Positions 1-11,900 of a stretch of DNA of 15,000 nucleotides are shown here, one piece after another. The DNA is from Penaeus vannamei (lineage: Eukaryota > Arthropoda > Malacostraca > Decapoda > Penaeidae), in the NCBI RefSeq assembly GCF_042767895.1, contig NC_091576.1, positions 17,043,664 through 17,058,663 of the forward strand, given 5' to 3'. The notes under the pieces were generated by a model. It searched no databases and had not been told where the DNA came from. It saw only the letters and a list, made by a program, of their open reading frames with translations. The position numbers and the translations under genes were made by a program. Numbering within the stretch: the first letter of the stretch is position 1; each line of letters begins with the position of its first letter.

Positions 1-2158
1 TTTTTCCCCTCCCAATCCCTTGCCTGTTGTTATGGCGGGGCTTAGGAGACGTGGACTGAGACTCAATGCAGGTACCTTCTCTTCCTTGGGCCTCAGCCCT
101 CGACTCAACTAATTTTGCATGGTCTTTCTCCCTCCAGCTCTTTCGTTTCTGTCCCTTCTCCAACCCCTTCTACTATCTACTTCCTAAGGTTTAAGAGCCA
201 TGCTGAAAGGCTGAAAGGATGACTTTGTGCCATTCCTGAATGGCCTAAGGGAACCATGGGCATGGTATTCCCATTTTAGTCGTTTAGCCTTTACCCCTCA
301 AGGGGACCCTGAGGAGTGGACTGTTTATTTCCTCAACATAGTCAAGGCTTCCCATGGCCAGTAATGAAGATGTAATACCCATATTAGAGGCAATGAGGTT
401 TGCCCCTTCATCAAACAGCCCCACCAATTCAAACTCTCCCGGCTCCCTGACCCATCTCTCCTTTGACCACAACTCTTGAATGCTACAACTACTACCCACT
501 CCTTAATGTCTACTTGTGCATTATCCACCCAAGTTGAGACTACTGCTCTCCGAACTTCCTCAACTTCATCATCTCTACCCCCACAACCTTCTTCATGAAT
601 CACCTCATCTTCCCTGATTACTACCTTATTCTCCATCTCTCTGTAATACTACCCCCTCATCAATACTCCCTCTTCCACACGTACCTGTCCTTCTACCATC
701 CCAAATTCTAAAAATATCTCGAATACTCTATTTAGCCCAGCCAAATGGGACCGATTTTTTGTGATCCCCCCTACAGCTCCTTACTCAGGCAACTCTCCTC
801 TTTCAACAATGTCTCCAAAAGCAAGTGGGCTGATTCCCCTTCTGTACCCAACCCGATCGTTCCCATCTCATTACTGTTACATCTGAAACTAAAGCTAAAG
901 CATTATCATATCTAACTGATCTTTCTGGCAACCCCATTCCTGCAGAACCTAATCCAATACTTGTATCGGAACTATCTCCATCTCTCCAGCAAGCTGCCCT
1001 ATGGATATCGATTGGTCAGGTTGTGGAGAGGACTTACTTGGCTGCCTCAAAGACCATGATGTGATATCAGTACAGTGCTATTCCATTCCTCCTAGAGTTC
1101 ATCGAAAGAAACCCACCAATATTGCCAAAATTACTTTCCATACACTTGACCTGCCCTTTCGTAACTACACTGGTGGATAATCCCTCCCTGTTTGACCATA
1201 CTAACATCCTCCACGTCAGTGTCAAAACTGTTGGCACTTTTGACAACCTGTCAAACACAGCTGTTTCACAGACCGATGCCCCCTGTTTGCCCAACCCGGT
1301 CATAACTGATGAAACTGCTCTGCACAAACACACATGTGCTAACTACGACAGCCCCCATAATGTATTTTATAGAGGCTGCCCCACTTACAAGTTTGAGTCT
1401 GAGGTAGCAACTCTTAGATACAAACTCTCATACTCCAGTCTCAACTACAACTCCAATTTCAACTACAGCTCCTATCTCAACTAAAACCCCAACACCATCC
1501 CCTCCCCCTCCCTACACTACCTACAGCAGACAGACTAAATGTTCCACCCCTTCTCCTACCACACACTCACCTCCACCGACCTTTGCCTTTATTCCTCAGA
1601 CACCAGTCTCCTCTTCCCCTCCTCATAAGAAAACCTTTGTATCACAAGACTCTCCAACCGACTCCACTAGAGAAACTATGGAAGATATTCAAAGTTATAT
1701 GCTCAAGACACAAAATTCCACAACTCATGCTCCCTCCACACTCGAAGTGACTGCCAATATTCATCCTCCTCCTACTCATATTCCCCCTACTCCCTCCCAG
1801 CACAACCTATCCCCCTCAACTCTGTCTACTACCGATATCCATCCATCCTCCTATTCATATTCCCCTTACACCCCTCCCTCCTAATTCCTCCCAACACAAT
1901 CCAGCTATACATACATTATCCCTCCCTCCATCCCCTCCTGGATACACACAAGAATCCCTTATGTAATTCCCTTCCCTAGACCCACCATAGCCCATTCATC
2001 ACACATCAACTCCTTTACTCATCTTTAACCTTTCAAGATAACTCTAGATAGTTGACACATAGCAACTATCATCTTCACCCATCCTATAATATACTTTCCT
2101 ATAGTTCTGTATGACAGATGTCTAGCACATTTATTTTGATTTTTAACCATTAACCATT
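1..2158 (+). mobile_element. Decayed non-LTR retrotransposon (LINE), ORF1 region plus 3'-tail-like end
   Basis: Plus-strand relic of a LINE of the Jockey/I type. It holds a leader, a broken ORF1 with zinc-knuckle remnants (354-1884), and a 3' end near 2100-2158 that finishes with two TTAACCA-type units, a common style of LINE 3' terminus. Only about 270 bases lie between the end of ORF1 and this tail, so the endonuclease/reverse transcriptase ORF2 cannot be present. The copy is either internally deleted or a non-autonomous derivative. The left boundary may lie outside the window and I could not define target-site duplications. The family assignment rests on ORF1 motifs recalled from the family, not on a search. 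Confidence 0.7.
354..1884 (+). pseudogene. Broken LINE ORF1 (Gag-like nucleic-acid-binding protein) with three degenerate CCHC knuckles
   Basis: ORF1 of Jockey-like LINEs encodes an RNA-binding protein that packages the element transcript. A plausible start ATG at 354 opens 41 codons and ends at a TGA at 477. Further pieces sit in other frames: KWDRFFVIPPTAP (from 743, frame 2), IAKITFHTLDLP (near 1119-1160), CQNCWHF with a stop inside the first knuckle (1220 on), CPLFAQPGHN followed by two stops, then CANYDSPHNVFYRGC in another frame (1335 on), followed by PTYKFESEVATLRYK. Second and third knuckles each show one Cys replaced (F and Y). The tail from 1408 to the TAA at 1882-1884 is an open Pro/Ser/Thr-rich stretch. 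Several frameshifts and stops make it non-functional. Confidence 0.72.
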
Positions 2159-2670
2159 TGAATATTTATTAGTGGCTTCCTTATACTGTAATGAATTCAA
2201 AATATATTTTTAATGAAGTTACAGACTTTATAGTAGTAGTAATGAGAATAATGGTAGTACATGTAAAACATTAAAAAACACCACCAATAATTATTGTTTG
2301 AATATATTTTTTGAGAGGCATCCGAATATAAGTAGTTGATTAAAATATTTCCAACTTTTTTGCTCCTGTCACCAGACTTCAGTTTAGCTAACAGTACCAC
2401 TCCTAGAATATTATTTAAATGAACATTTTACTCAATAGAAATAACGTTATTATAAAGTGATGGCTTATTTGCAATGTCTACCAGGTGTTTCTGTCACCAG
2501 CATCTTTGTTGTATAATAAAGATATCTGATATGTATTCCTAAGTATTAAGAAACTGTTGATTTGAATAACGAAAGTGACTTGGCAAGTACACAAGTAATT
2601 CTTGTTAGTTTTCCTTTAGTGAGATTGGACAAGAACAAAGAAGGGTAAAGAAAGAAAGAGTGCAGATATG
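2159..2670. other. AT-rich intergenic stretch with no recognisable feature
   Basis: About 510 bases of AT-rich sequence between the LINE 3' end and the microsatellite. No long ORF, RNA gene or repeat could be recognised. A short open stretch on the minus strand (2197-2400) is low-complexity, Tyr-rich and unconvincing. Confidence 0.6.
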
Positions 2671-3295
<625 letters not shown>

Positions 3296-3321
3296 TGAGA
3301 GAGAGAGAGAGAAAAAAAAAA
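3296..3321. repeat. (GA)n followed by an A-run
   Basis: The TG tract ends directly in about eight GA units and then ten A residues. This makes a purine-only segment next to the alternating purine-pyrimidine tract. Confidence 0.9.
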
Positions 3322-3933
3322 TACTTGTGATAAAGAAAGAAAGACAGACAAGATAAAGATTGACAGTGAAAAGGGAGAAAATAATGTAGGTTTACTTATC
3401 AGAGGAGCTAGGAGACAGGCCTGGGGGTATGGATGGCTTTTGTTATCATCATGACTTTCCGTAAATTCAAATGTCAGGTTAGACGTTGGAAAAACGACTG
3501 AATATATTAATTTTGTTGATGATTAAATCCATCACATGATAGCAAAGGCTATATTTTGATAGACCCATTACCTTTAATTTCCATATGAGTGAAAAATAAT
3601 CTAAGATTTCTTTTGTACACAAGGCTTAAAAAAACAACCACATTGATAAATTTGTGCATTCAGTTGAATATAACACATTCTCTTTCGTGACAAAATAAGG
3701 CAAGGCACCTATTTGCTATATTTTGATAAGGTTCCTACCACTCTATAATAAACATTGGAATTCCTCCACCACCTGTGTTTTTGTTGCAATATGCCTACAC
3801 TGCAAAACTCAACAAAAATTCCCACAGACAATTCAGGTACCATTAGATTCACAGGGAAGATAGTTCTCGAACATGGGAACCTTGTGCATATGAGTCTGCA
3901 TGTGTATATAATATAAAAATGTAAAAAGACAAG

Positions 3934-3966
3934 TATATACAAGAAATAAATAACTAAGTATATACA
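3934..3966 (-). promoter_or_regulatory. Pair of Pumilio-type UGUAUAUA elements
   Basis: Two TGTATATA octamers on the minus strand (3934-3941 and 3959-3966), 25 bases apart start to start. They matter only if the 3' UTR extends at least 1.87 kb. An AT-rich background raises the chance rate. Confidence 0.2.
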
Positions 3967-4662
3967 ATTTTAACAGAGTAAGAGTAAGAGCTACAGTCAC
4001 TTGACTAGGAAGACACTTAATGAGAGCAAATCATTTTAATAATTTTAAAGTGCTTAGAGAAAAAATATATAAATAAAATAAAAAACCTCAATTGCTGTTA
4101 AAAAACAAACAAACAAAAATTGGCACGAACACAATTTTGAGATAGGTTGCATCACCCAAGTATGCACTACTTTGAACTATGTTCATCATTACTTCATACA
4201 ACAATCTAATTTTTCTTGTCTAGAAATATTAACAAATAACTTAGGTATCTCCCTGGAGGTAAACTTTGACATTTTTTCCACAAAAACATTTTCAAAATAT
4301 AGCTTATTATACAGTCACAGATATTCAACAGGACAAACCCAACTGACAAATGTTTATACACACAAAACGATGGGTGACATGTGCAACATGAGGGTGAACC
4401 AGTAAAGAAATACTTGGTCAACTGTTCTATAAAACACTCACAACTATGTAATATTTAACATTATGAAATATTTGCAGTGATGGTTGGTTTGTGGAATCAG
4501 ATGCAACTCCAATAATCAATCACTAAATTTAGAGCATCAGATCTATAGATGTTAAACTACCTTTATATCTAATCCTAATTCCAGTCCTTCCAAGATATAA
4601 ATATTTCACATGAGTTTCTCTGCAAAATCAAATCTACTTTATGTATACCCCCCAAAAATTTG

Positions 4663-4668
4663 TTTATT
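4663..4668 (-). promoter_or_regulatory. Second candidate poly(A) signal AATAAA
   Basis: Minus-strand AATAAA about 1.14 kb past the stop. It would give a longer 3' UTR. The AT-rich background makes chance occurrence likely. Confidence 0.2.
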
Positions 4669-5221
4669 TTTATCTTATAAATTTGAATTATGTCTCAACT
4701 TCATCTTTTCAACTCAATTTTGTGCTGGAAGCTTCTTATAATACCGAAACTAAATTCTAATAGTATCTTTCTTTCAGTTGTATCAAATGGCAAGGAATTT
4801 ATATAAGATATACTTTCAACAAACACATTTCCTAGAGACAAACCTCATCACTTAAGTGAAAAAAGAAAAAATGAAAAAGATTGTCTCTAAAATTGTTGTC
4901 TGTCCGCATTATTATATGAAGACATAGCTCTGTAAAATACGAAAGTTTCTACAGGAGGGGATATTGCTATATGGCAACTTTTCACTTTGTGCATTAAAGT
5001 ACACTTTATGACTTTAAAAATCTAGAAATAAGAGCTCCACATCTTTTATCTTGTCCTTCAAGTCACATAAATTTGAAATGGTTCCACATACACAGTCACT
5101 GAACATGTACACAAGTCCACTGTCATCTTTCTCGTCTCTCCTTCGAGCAACTATTTCCCTACAGTGAGCAAACTATCAAGGAGCTATGGGAATACTATCA
5201 CCGGAAGGGAAGGCAGTGTTT

Positions 5222-5227
5222 TTTATT
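5222..5227 (-). promoter_or_regulatory. Candidate poly(A) signal AATAAA
   Basis: Minus-strand AATAAA about 580 bases past the stop codon, followed by A-rich sequence and CACTG. Use of this site would give a 3' UTR of roughly 600 bases. The downstream GU-rich element is weak, so this is only a candidate. Confidence 0.3.
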
Positions 5228-5613
5228 TTAATTTAAATTCTCTCTTATTCAAGGCTTTCTTTTCAGAGAGCTCTCAAAAAGTTCTTTAGACAGCTGCAAG
5301 CTGTTTAACATACTAAAAGACCTGGGCATAATGGAGATTTTCAGGGTGGTTCAAGCATTCAATAATGATGAAAGAAAAAAAAAAATGCCTGATGAAAATC
5401 ACTGCATATCACAGATACTTTCTTTGTATCCTAGTACAAGCTACACACTCAAAAAGGATTCTCTAATATTTCTGCAGTTGCATAACAAAATGAGCAATGA
5501 ATGTTCTGGTGTCCCAGAAAAATAATAATAAAAATAAGCAATGATATACTTCTCCATCACAATAACACAGCACTTCACTTGTTCAAGTAGCACATCATAT
5601 TGTCCATATACTA

Positions 5614-5621
5614 TATATACA
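5614..5621 (-). promoter_or_regulatory. Pumilio-type element UGUAUAUA in the putative 3' UTR
   Basis: On the transcribed strand this reads TGTATATA, matching the UGUANAUA consensus bound by PUF proteins. It lies about 190 bases past the stop, inside any plausible 3' UTR. Binding is an inference from the motif alone. Confidence 0.3.
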
Positions 5622-5663
5622 AAGAGATTAAATGACTACTCTACAGATTCTCCTCACTGTACA

Positions 5664-5686
5664 ATATATATATATATAAAAAAAAA
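5664..5686. repeat. (AT)n plus A-run
   Basis: About seven AT units followed by a run of nine A residues. Simple repeat inside the putative 3' UTR. Confidence 0.85.
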
Positions 5687-5807
5687 TAATTTCATACAAC
5701 CAACAGCTACTCAACGAGAAGGTAAAACAACTCGATACAGTCATTACATTCAGGCATAAACAGATCCACATCTGTTTCCTGAATAGGTGCATAGACATAG
5801 GGAAAAA

Positions 5808-5966
5808 TCACTGAGGTGCCTGCTGCTGCTGGACACTTGCAGGGACTTCTCCTTCTGTTGAAATGTGCAACGGATCACCTGACTGATCAGGGATGGTAAT
5901 GAGCATCTTCTCGCATGCATCAGAGGAGTTACTGCTGTCTGATGACTGCGTGTTGTTGGGAATGTT
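5808..5966 (-). CDS. Spps: Coding exon 10 (residues 603-654), C-terminus and stop
   Basis: Acceptor CTTACAG|AAC, TGA stop at 5808-5810, 159 nt. Encodes NIPNNTQSSDSSNSSDACEK, then MLITIPDQSGDP and a Gln-rich end with four consecutive Gln and APQ. The SDSSNSS and EKMLITI stretch resembles the short Ser-rich tail that follows the fingers in Sp proteins. The window supports no further coding exon downstream. Confidence 0.88.
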   Translation of the reverse strand, partial: NIPNNTQSSDSSNSSDACEKMLITIPDQSGDPLHISTEGEVPASVQQQQAPQ

Positions 5967-8900
5967 CTGTAAGGGAAGGAATACTTACTAGTTAAAAAAA
6001 CTGGAAATTTTCATCAATATCCTATGATTACAATTAACATAAGCATATATTTACTTCATGTATAAATACGTAGTAACTGTATCATGTTTTTATTCTATCA
6101 TGTTTTATCATAAGGAATACATTATAGCAAGTGGAACAGAAGGCACCAAAGCAAATAACTGTATTACCCTGTTAAGATAACTAAACCATTTCAGTTAAAT
6201 AACAAAACAACAGGACACAAGAAAGAGAAATACATCTAACTAAATAATTAAGGGATAATAGGGTAATTCATCGAAACATGGAGTCTCATTTACTTGTTTC
6301 TGACACGGATTCCAAAGGCTCACATCACAAAGAATGCAAACCAAGAAAAAGAACAAACAAAATGAAATAAACAGAGACACACACAATAAAAAACAAGATC
6401 CCAGTTTTTGATAACTTACCCCACATTAACCGTAATTAAGCATAAAGTTTTAAAAAAAGAAGCCGTTTTCCACTTACATTTGAGAAAGCATTCCAATTAC
6501 TCACCATCCCCTTCTGTTTTGTATGTGTTTTAACATGCTTTGAGAGATGGTCGGAACGCATGAAACGTTTCTGACACTCAGGGCAGTGAAACCGTTTCTC
6601 TCCTGTATGTGTTCTTTTATGCCGCTGTGAGGTGAAGTATTCCATGAGTAAAGGCATAATATTCACAGGTATATTTCATACATAATACATAATAGTACTA
6701 ATCTCTATGATCAACTTATAAATATTCCAATTCTTTACCATCCAAGATAAAAAGTTATAAATGGTACCAGTAACTTTTTTGTTCTCATCTTTTTAAAATG
6801 CCATCTTTTCCTATTTTCACTAAAAGGCTTTATCTAGAGCACAGCCTGATCCCTTCCTTACCTGAAGCTCATCCGACCGCGTAAATCTCTTGTTGCAGAA
6901 GAGCCAAGAACATATAAAAGGTCGTTCACCAGAGTGCCACCTCAGATGTGCCCTTAGGTGTGACGTCTTGCCATACATCTTGTTGCAGCCGGGGATGTGG
7001 CAGATATGCACTTTCTTCTTGTTCTCCCCACCTCTATCCCCCTCCTTGCAGTTGGGGCAGGTGCAGGCCACACGTCGTAATCTTGTCTTACCCGGGTCAT
7101 TTGTGGGCGAATCTTCAGGCTGCGGGACTACTTGAGCTTGGCTCACCTGACCTCCTGTTGAAACAACCCACTTGGCTCCCCCATCACTCTCACCTTGCAG
7201 GCCACTAGCACCTGAGGAGTCAGGAAAATTATAGTGTTATCAAGATTTCTATATAATAAATAAAAACATACTAATACAAATATACCTCCACATATACAAA
7301 ATAAATTCCTGTTAAATCTAATGACAAGTGCTAAGCTACACCAGTCTTTCACTACAGCCATCAAATCGTGAAATGAGACACGATAAGATTCAAATATACT
7401 TTGTCAACTTACTTATAATCTGTGCTCCACCAGGGAGGATCTGCGTGGGTAGTGTGTTCGTTGAAGGCTGTGTGGTTGTTGGGACTGCACCCAATGTGGA
7501 CACTGAGATAGGCTGGGATGCCCCTATGGATGACGTGAGTGAATGTATGGACGAAGGTGCCAAGACCTGAACCTGTTTGAAGATTAAAAAAAAAAAAAAA
7601 GAAAAAAAAAGGAGGGGGGCACAGAGAAGAAAAGGTTAGAAGTGTTTTTTGACTAAATGAAAATTTTTCATTACAATGAATGCAGGTTTAATTTAAGATC
7701 TTTCTTTATTATACAATAGTTGTTATATTTTCAGATTCAAGCTGAAACAGTTCTCAAACACTGTCACAAAATGCAATGCTTAAGTAATCTCAAACATTTT
7801 AAATGAAAATAAAGCACCTGCTAAAAACAAATTTTAGAAATAAGACTAGATTTAAGAGGTGAATAAATACCAAAATAATTATATACTCTTCTATTATACT
7901 ATCTTCTTTTTTCCATTTTATTTGATTGAACTCACTCCTGACCTTTGAAACACTTTACATGCAATTTAATGGAACAAAAGAAGATAGCCATTTAAACAAC
8001 TTTTAGCTAGTTGGAAAAAATTGGTGGAAAATTATTACAGGCAGTTAAACCACACCATATTCATGTGTGCATTTAAAAAGAAAACAAGCAACTGAAAAAT
8101 TATAAACAGCTGAATCACAAACAAAAGAAAAAAATCACCACAAAACATAAGTTCATAATAATAAAACAAACAAAGAAGAACCGAAAAAAGAAAGACCAAA
8201 GTGATAAGTCGCCACGACAAAAGAACCTTAGTCCCCAAAACTCCTCACCTGGCCAAGACCAGGAATATGTTGGATTATAGGCTGCACCACCTGTATCTGA
8301 GGAATCTGGATTGCACTTTGCTGAGCGGCTACAGCTGCTGGGGTCGCAGCTCGTAACTGAGAGGTCTGACTTACTGGTACCACTGTCACTCCTCCGCCTC
8401 CAACTGAGCCAGACAGCTATAGGACAATTAAGATTTTGTTTCACTGCCTTGTCAACTATATAATACATCTACTGTTGCTCTATTATTCTTGGTTAGGAAA
8501 AAAATCTGTAATCAGTCTTAATCATCAGCTTCAAATTTAGTACTAAAAAGAGTTATCTTAAACATATATATTTTTTTCTACCTGAGGAGAAACAGTTATC
8601 CCTTGAGGCAAGAGCTGTGAAGTGTTTGAAACAGTAATGCTTGCTCCTTGACCCTGCACCACCTGTGAAGGGTTGCTCGCTGTTATGGTTGTACCTGCTG
8701 AAGTTGCCTGCAATTTGATTGGGGGAAAAAAAAATGTGTATATTTATATTGCAAAATCTGAACTTATTGCTCATTAATATTATTTAGAAAATCTACCAAC
8801 ATACCCATTATCTTAAATAATTACCTATGTCTAAAGACAATTGTCTTTGTGGACTGAAAGTCGTTACCTGTTGCGTGGCCTGAACCTGTGACTTGTCATC

Positions 8901-11900
8901 AGTAGCAGAATTAGTTGGTGTACTGGTATGAACTGCAGGTATGGACACAGAAGGTGAAGAGACAGTGTTCGTCGCCCAAGTGGAGGTGGTCACAGGTTGA
9001 GAGGTGGCAATTTGCGTCATGTTGGCTGCCGTCCCTAAGCTGTTGGAAGCTAAGGACATCATGCCTGTTGTCCCACCCCATAGCATCTGCACCTGCTGAA
9101 CTTGGCCATTCGGCAGCAGGATCTGTGCTATTTGGGGCTGTGCTGGTACTTGTTGCTTTAAATAGAGGGTGTGAAATCATAAAACTTTCATTGCATATCT
9201 AAAACAAGTTAAAATAAATAAAATGTATCTAAATAGACTACTTACAAAGACAGGTCCTAATATGTGCTTATATGATAACTATAAATATACATATACTTTT
9301 GAAGTCTAAATGCATTGCTTCACAAAGTCATCAACAGAAAAATATTATTTAACATCACAACGACAACAACCATGCTTACCTGTGCTATCTGAGGGATGAC
9401 CTGTATGGTCTGGCCATTAGCCTGGACAACGTTGGGCAGGACGGGGATCTGTAAAGGGAAGGGTATAGTCTGCAGGATAGTCTGTCCTCCTGCTGTCGAG
9501 ATTGGTATCTGCACAGGGATGGTGGCCTGGGGTACGCCAGCGACCCCTGACTGCATCACCTGTGTTGCCATCTGTCCCACCTGGGCAGCGGCAGTAGGCG
9601 CTGCTTGGGCTGCTCCAGCCGTTGCAGTTGCAGGTCTCACACCTCCCACAGTTATCGGCTGTAGATTTAACATTCCCTTATCTTCGTATATTGGGAAGTC
9701 AATAGCAGATGTTTGCTAATGTTTCAGCTTTTAACATGATTGTGAATAAAAAGAAGTCATGGGTGTTTCTCTTTTTCTTCTTCTTTCTCTTTTTTTTTTT
9801 TCTTTTCTTTTTTTTTTTTTTTTGGTTGAACTTTAGTATTACATAACTTTCTTTTTTTTTTTTTTTAAATCTGATAATCCAAATATTTCATGTTGCTTAT
9901 TTACACTAATAAGTGAATCAATAAATATCTTTTCAAATTCCACAATTTTCACAAATTCAGCTCTTTCCCTGACTTCTCTCTTCTTCTATTCAATGAAAGG
10001 AGGAAGTCTCTTTAAAAAACGAAAATTCTAAAGAGCAATGTCTCTAATCACCAGTCCACAAAATACAAGAATACTCTTTGACATTTGCACATTGTCATTT
10101 TTTCATACTGGCAATTTTTAACAAGGAGTAAAAAGAGGCGGTAATTTTAATATCAATGCTGACAATAAATGCAGCTGATACTAATCATAATAGATTTTTT
10201 TCTTGCAGTCAAGTTAATGTCAATATTTAAAATGATGGAATGTTTGAAATGCATGAAAAAAATGTATGAGATTTTTTAATGAATGATACATCCACCAAAT
10301 AAAACTACAGGGGAAAATAGATCTATATAGGGAATGGTAAAATATCACAAACGTTTTAGGACTAAAAATTAATAACTGATTTTAAAATATATCATCATTT
10401 TTCAATAATTCAACAATTAAACAAAAGCCAACTACTAATCACAGCTGGCAAATCTGTCCAAGGTTTCTCACCGTTCCAACCTGTCCAACAGTCTGAACAT
10501 TCTGAATGAGATTCTGTGCTCGTATAAGTTGGCCAGGCGCAAACAGAGCCTGGTTCCCTGCAGCAAGTTGTATCTGCTGTGTTCCTGCTGCGTGCTGGAC
10601 TGAGGCGGGGATATAGATTGCTTCCTGCCCATCTATGGTAACGGTTTGCATCTGCGCCTGGGGCATAACCGAATATGTCTGGCCATTTGCCGTTATGATC
10701 TGCGCCCCCTGGGTCTCTCTCCCCTGCAATGTGGTGAAGAAAGAAATTAATAAAAAAGCAACAATATGTATAGGGGAATAATCTAAAAATGCAAAGATGT
10801 GTGCAAAGTAATAATCAAAATACAGAGAGAATTGAATAAACGATCCAATAAAACATAGATAGAAATATCTAAAAACAAGGCAGATGTCTAATAATTATTC
10901 ATCAAAATACTGAAAAATGTATGCAAAGGAAAACAAGGAAGCAAATATGTGTTATAGAATTATCAAAATATTTAAGGATATATGGGCAAGATCACAGAAA
11001 TGGTGACATATCTAATTACGGAAAACAAATTTTCATACACAAACTGAAACATTAAGAGGAAGATAGCCTCTGACACATAAATCTAAGCTCAATCAAAATG
11101 AAAGGTGTGTCGTGAATATCCAATATCAAGCAAACAAATAGAGAAATCCACTCAAATTCAGTAACTGTGCATGAAAAATGTTATGTGCATCAACTTTTTA
11201 CAGTACTGACTAATTAAAAAAGGAATGACCAAATAAATGACAAAGACAAAGCATAATATATGATGACCATTTTATCAAGCAATAAACCCTATTTTCAAAT
11301 AAACATGACATAAAGAATGCAATACATCTATACAAAGAAAAAACAAATTCAGAAGTTAAATACTTATAAGGTATTTCTAGGTTTGTCAATGGCTTTATAC
11401 CTAATGACATGGTAAATGCCAACAAACCTATTGCTTAGTCAATCCTGATAATACTGAACTAATAGACCCTCCTGGTGATTTACTGTTGCAGTAAGAACCA
11501 GTCTTAGCTCTACCTTGCTACAAAATAGGGTGGCCTTCATTAGAGCAGTTGGGACAGAGAAATCACATGACAATACACTGTTACTGACTTGGACTTCATA
11601 TTTAAGTCCTCGAATCACAGATCACAGGAAGTTCCAGGGCACTGATAAATGCAAATGTATAAGTTTTCTAAAGCTTTAATAAGCTAACTCTCTTATATAT
11701 AATGATGTATATGTCAGACTTATGAAGATCCTTTTTCAACAAGAAAATGTATAAATAAAGTTAAGCTCATATTAGCTTCCCACAGAAGCACCTGCAACAA
11801 CAAGCAATTGCCATGGTCTTCATACCTTCAACACGGTGTGAAAGGCCAACAAACCTTCACCTTGTATATTCTGGCAAGAGAGTTTGTGGACCTTGTCATC

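Larger units (their letters stand above)
3322..5807 (-). other. 3' UTR and downstream flank of the Sp-family gene
   Basis: About 2.5 kb of AT-rich sequence downstream of the TGA stop at 5808-5810 of the minus-strand gene. No coding exon is supported on either strand; the short open stretches at 4172-4405, 5331-5525 and 5541-5759 lack any family resemblance. The part nearest the stop must be 3' UTR, but its end is not defined. Candidate poly(A) signals (AATAAA on the minus strand) lie at 5222-5227 and 4663-4668. Three UGUAUAUA elements lie within the interval. Confidence 0.55.

Noticed and set aside
284..636. Minus-strand ORFs opposite the LINE leader
   Set aside because: They are antisense to the ORF1 start region and show no family resemblance; the plus-strand LINE explains the sequence better.
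5293..5309. Small palindrome ACAGCTGCAAGCTGTTT
   Set aside because: A five-base stem is expected by chance in a sequence of this length.
8115..8468. 117-codon minus-strand ORF overlapping exon 6
   Set aside because: It is an out-of-frame shadow; the frame that joins exons 5 and 7 in phase is the Gln/Val-rich one ending IQHIPGLGQ.
8911..9202. ORFs on both strands overlapping exon 4
   Set aside because: Out-of-frame shadows of exon 4, whose true frame continues in phase from exon 3 to exon 5.
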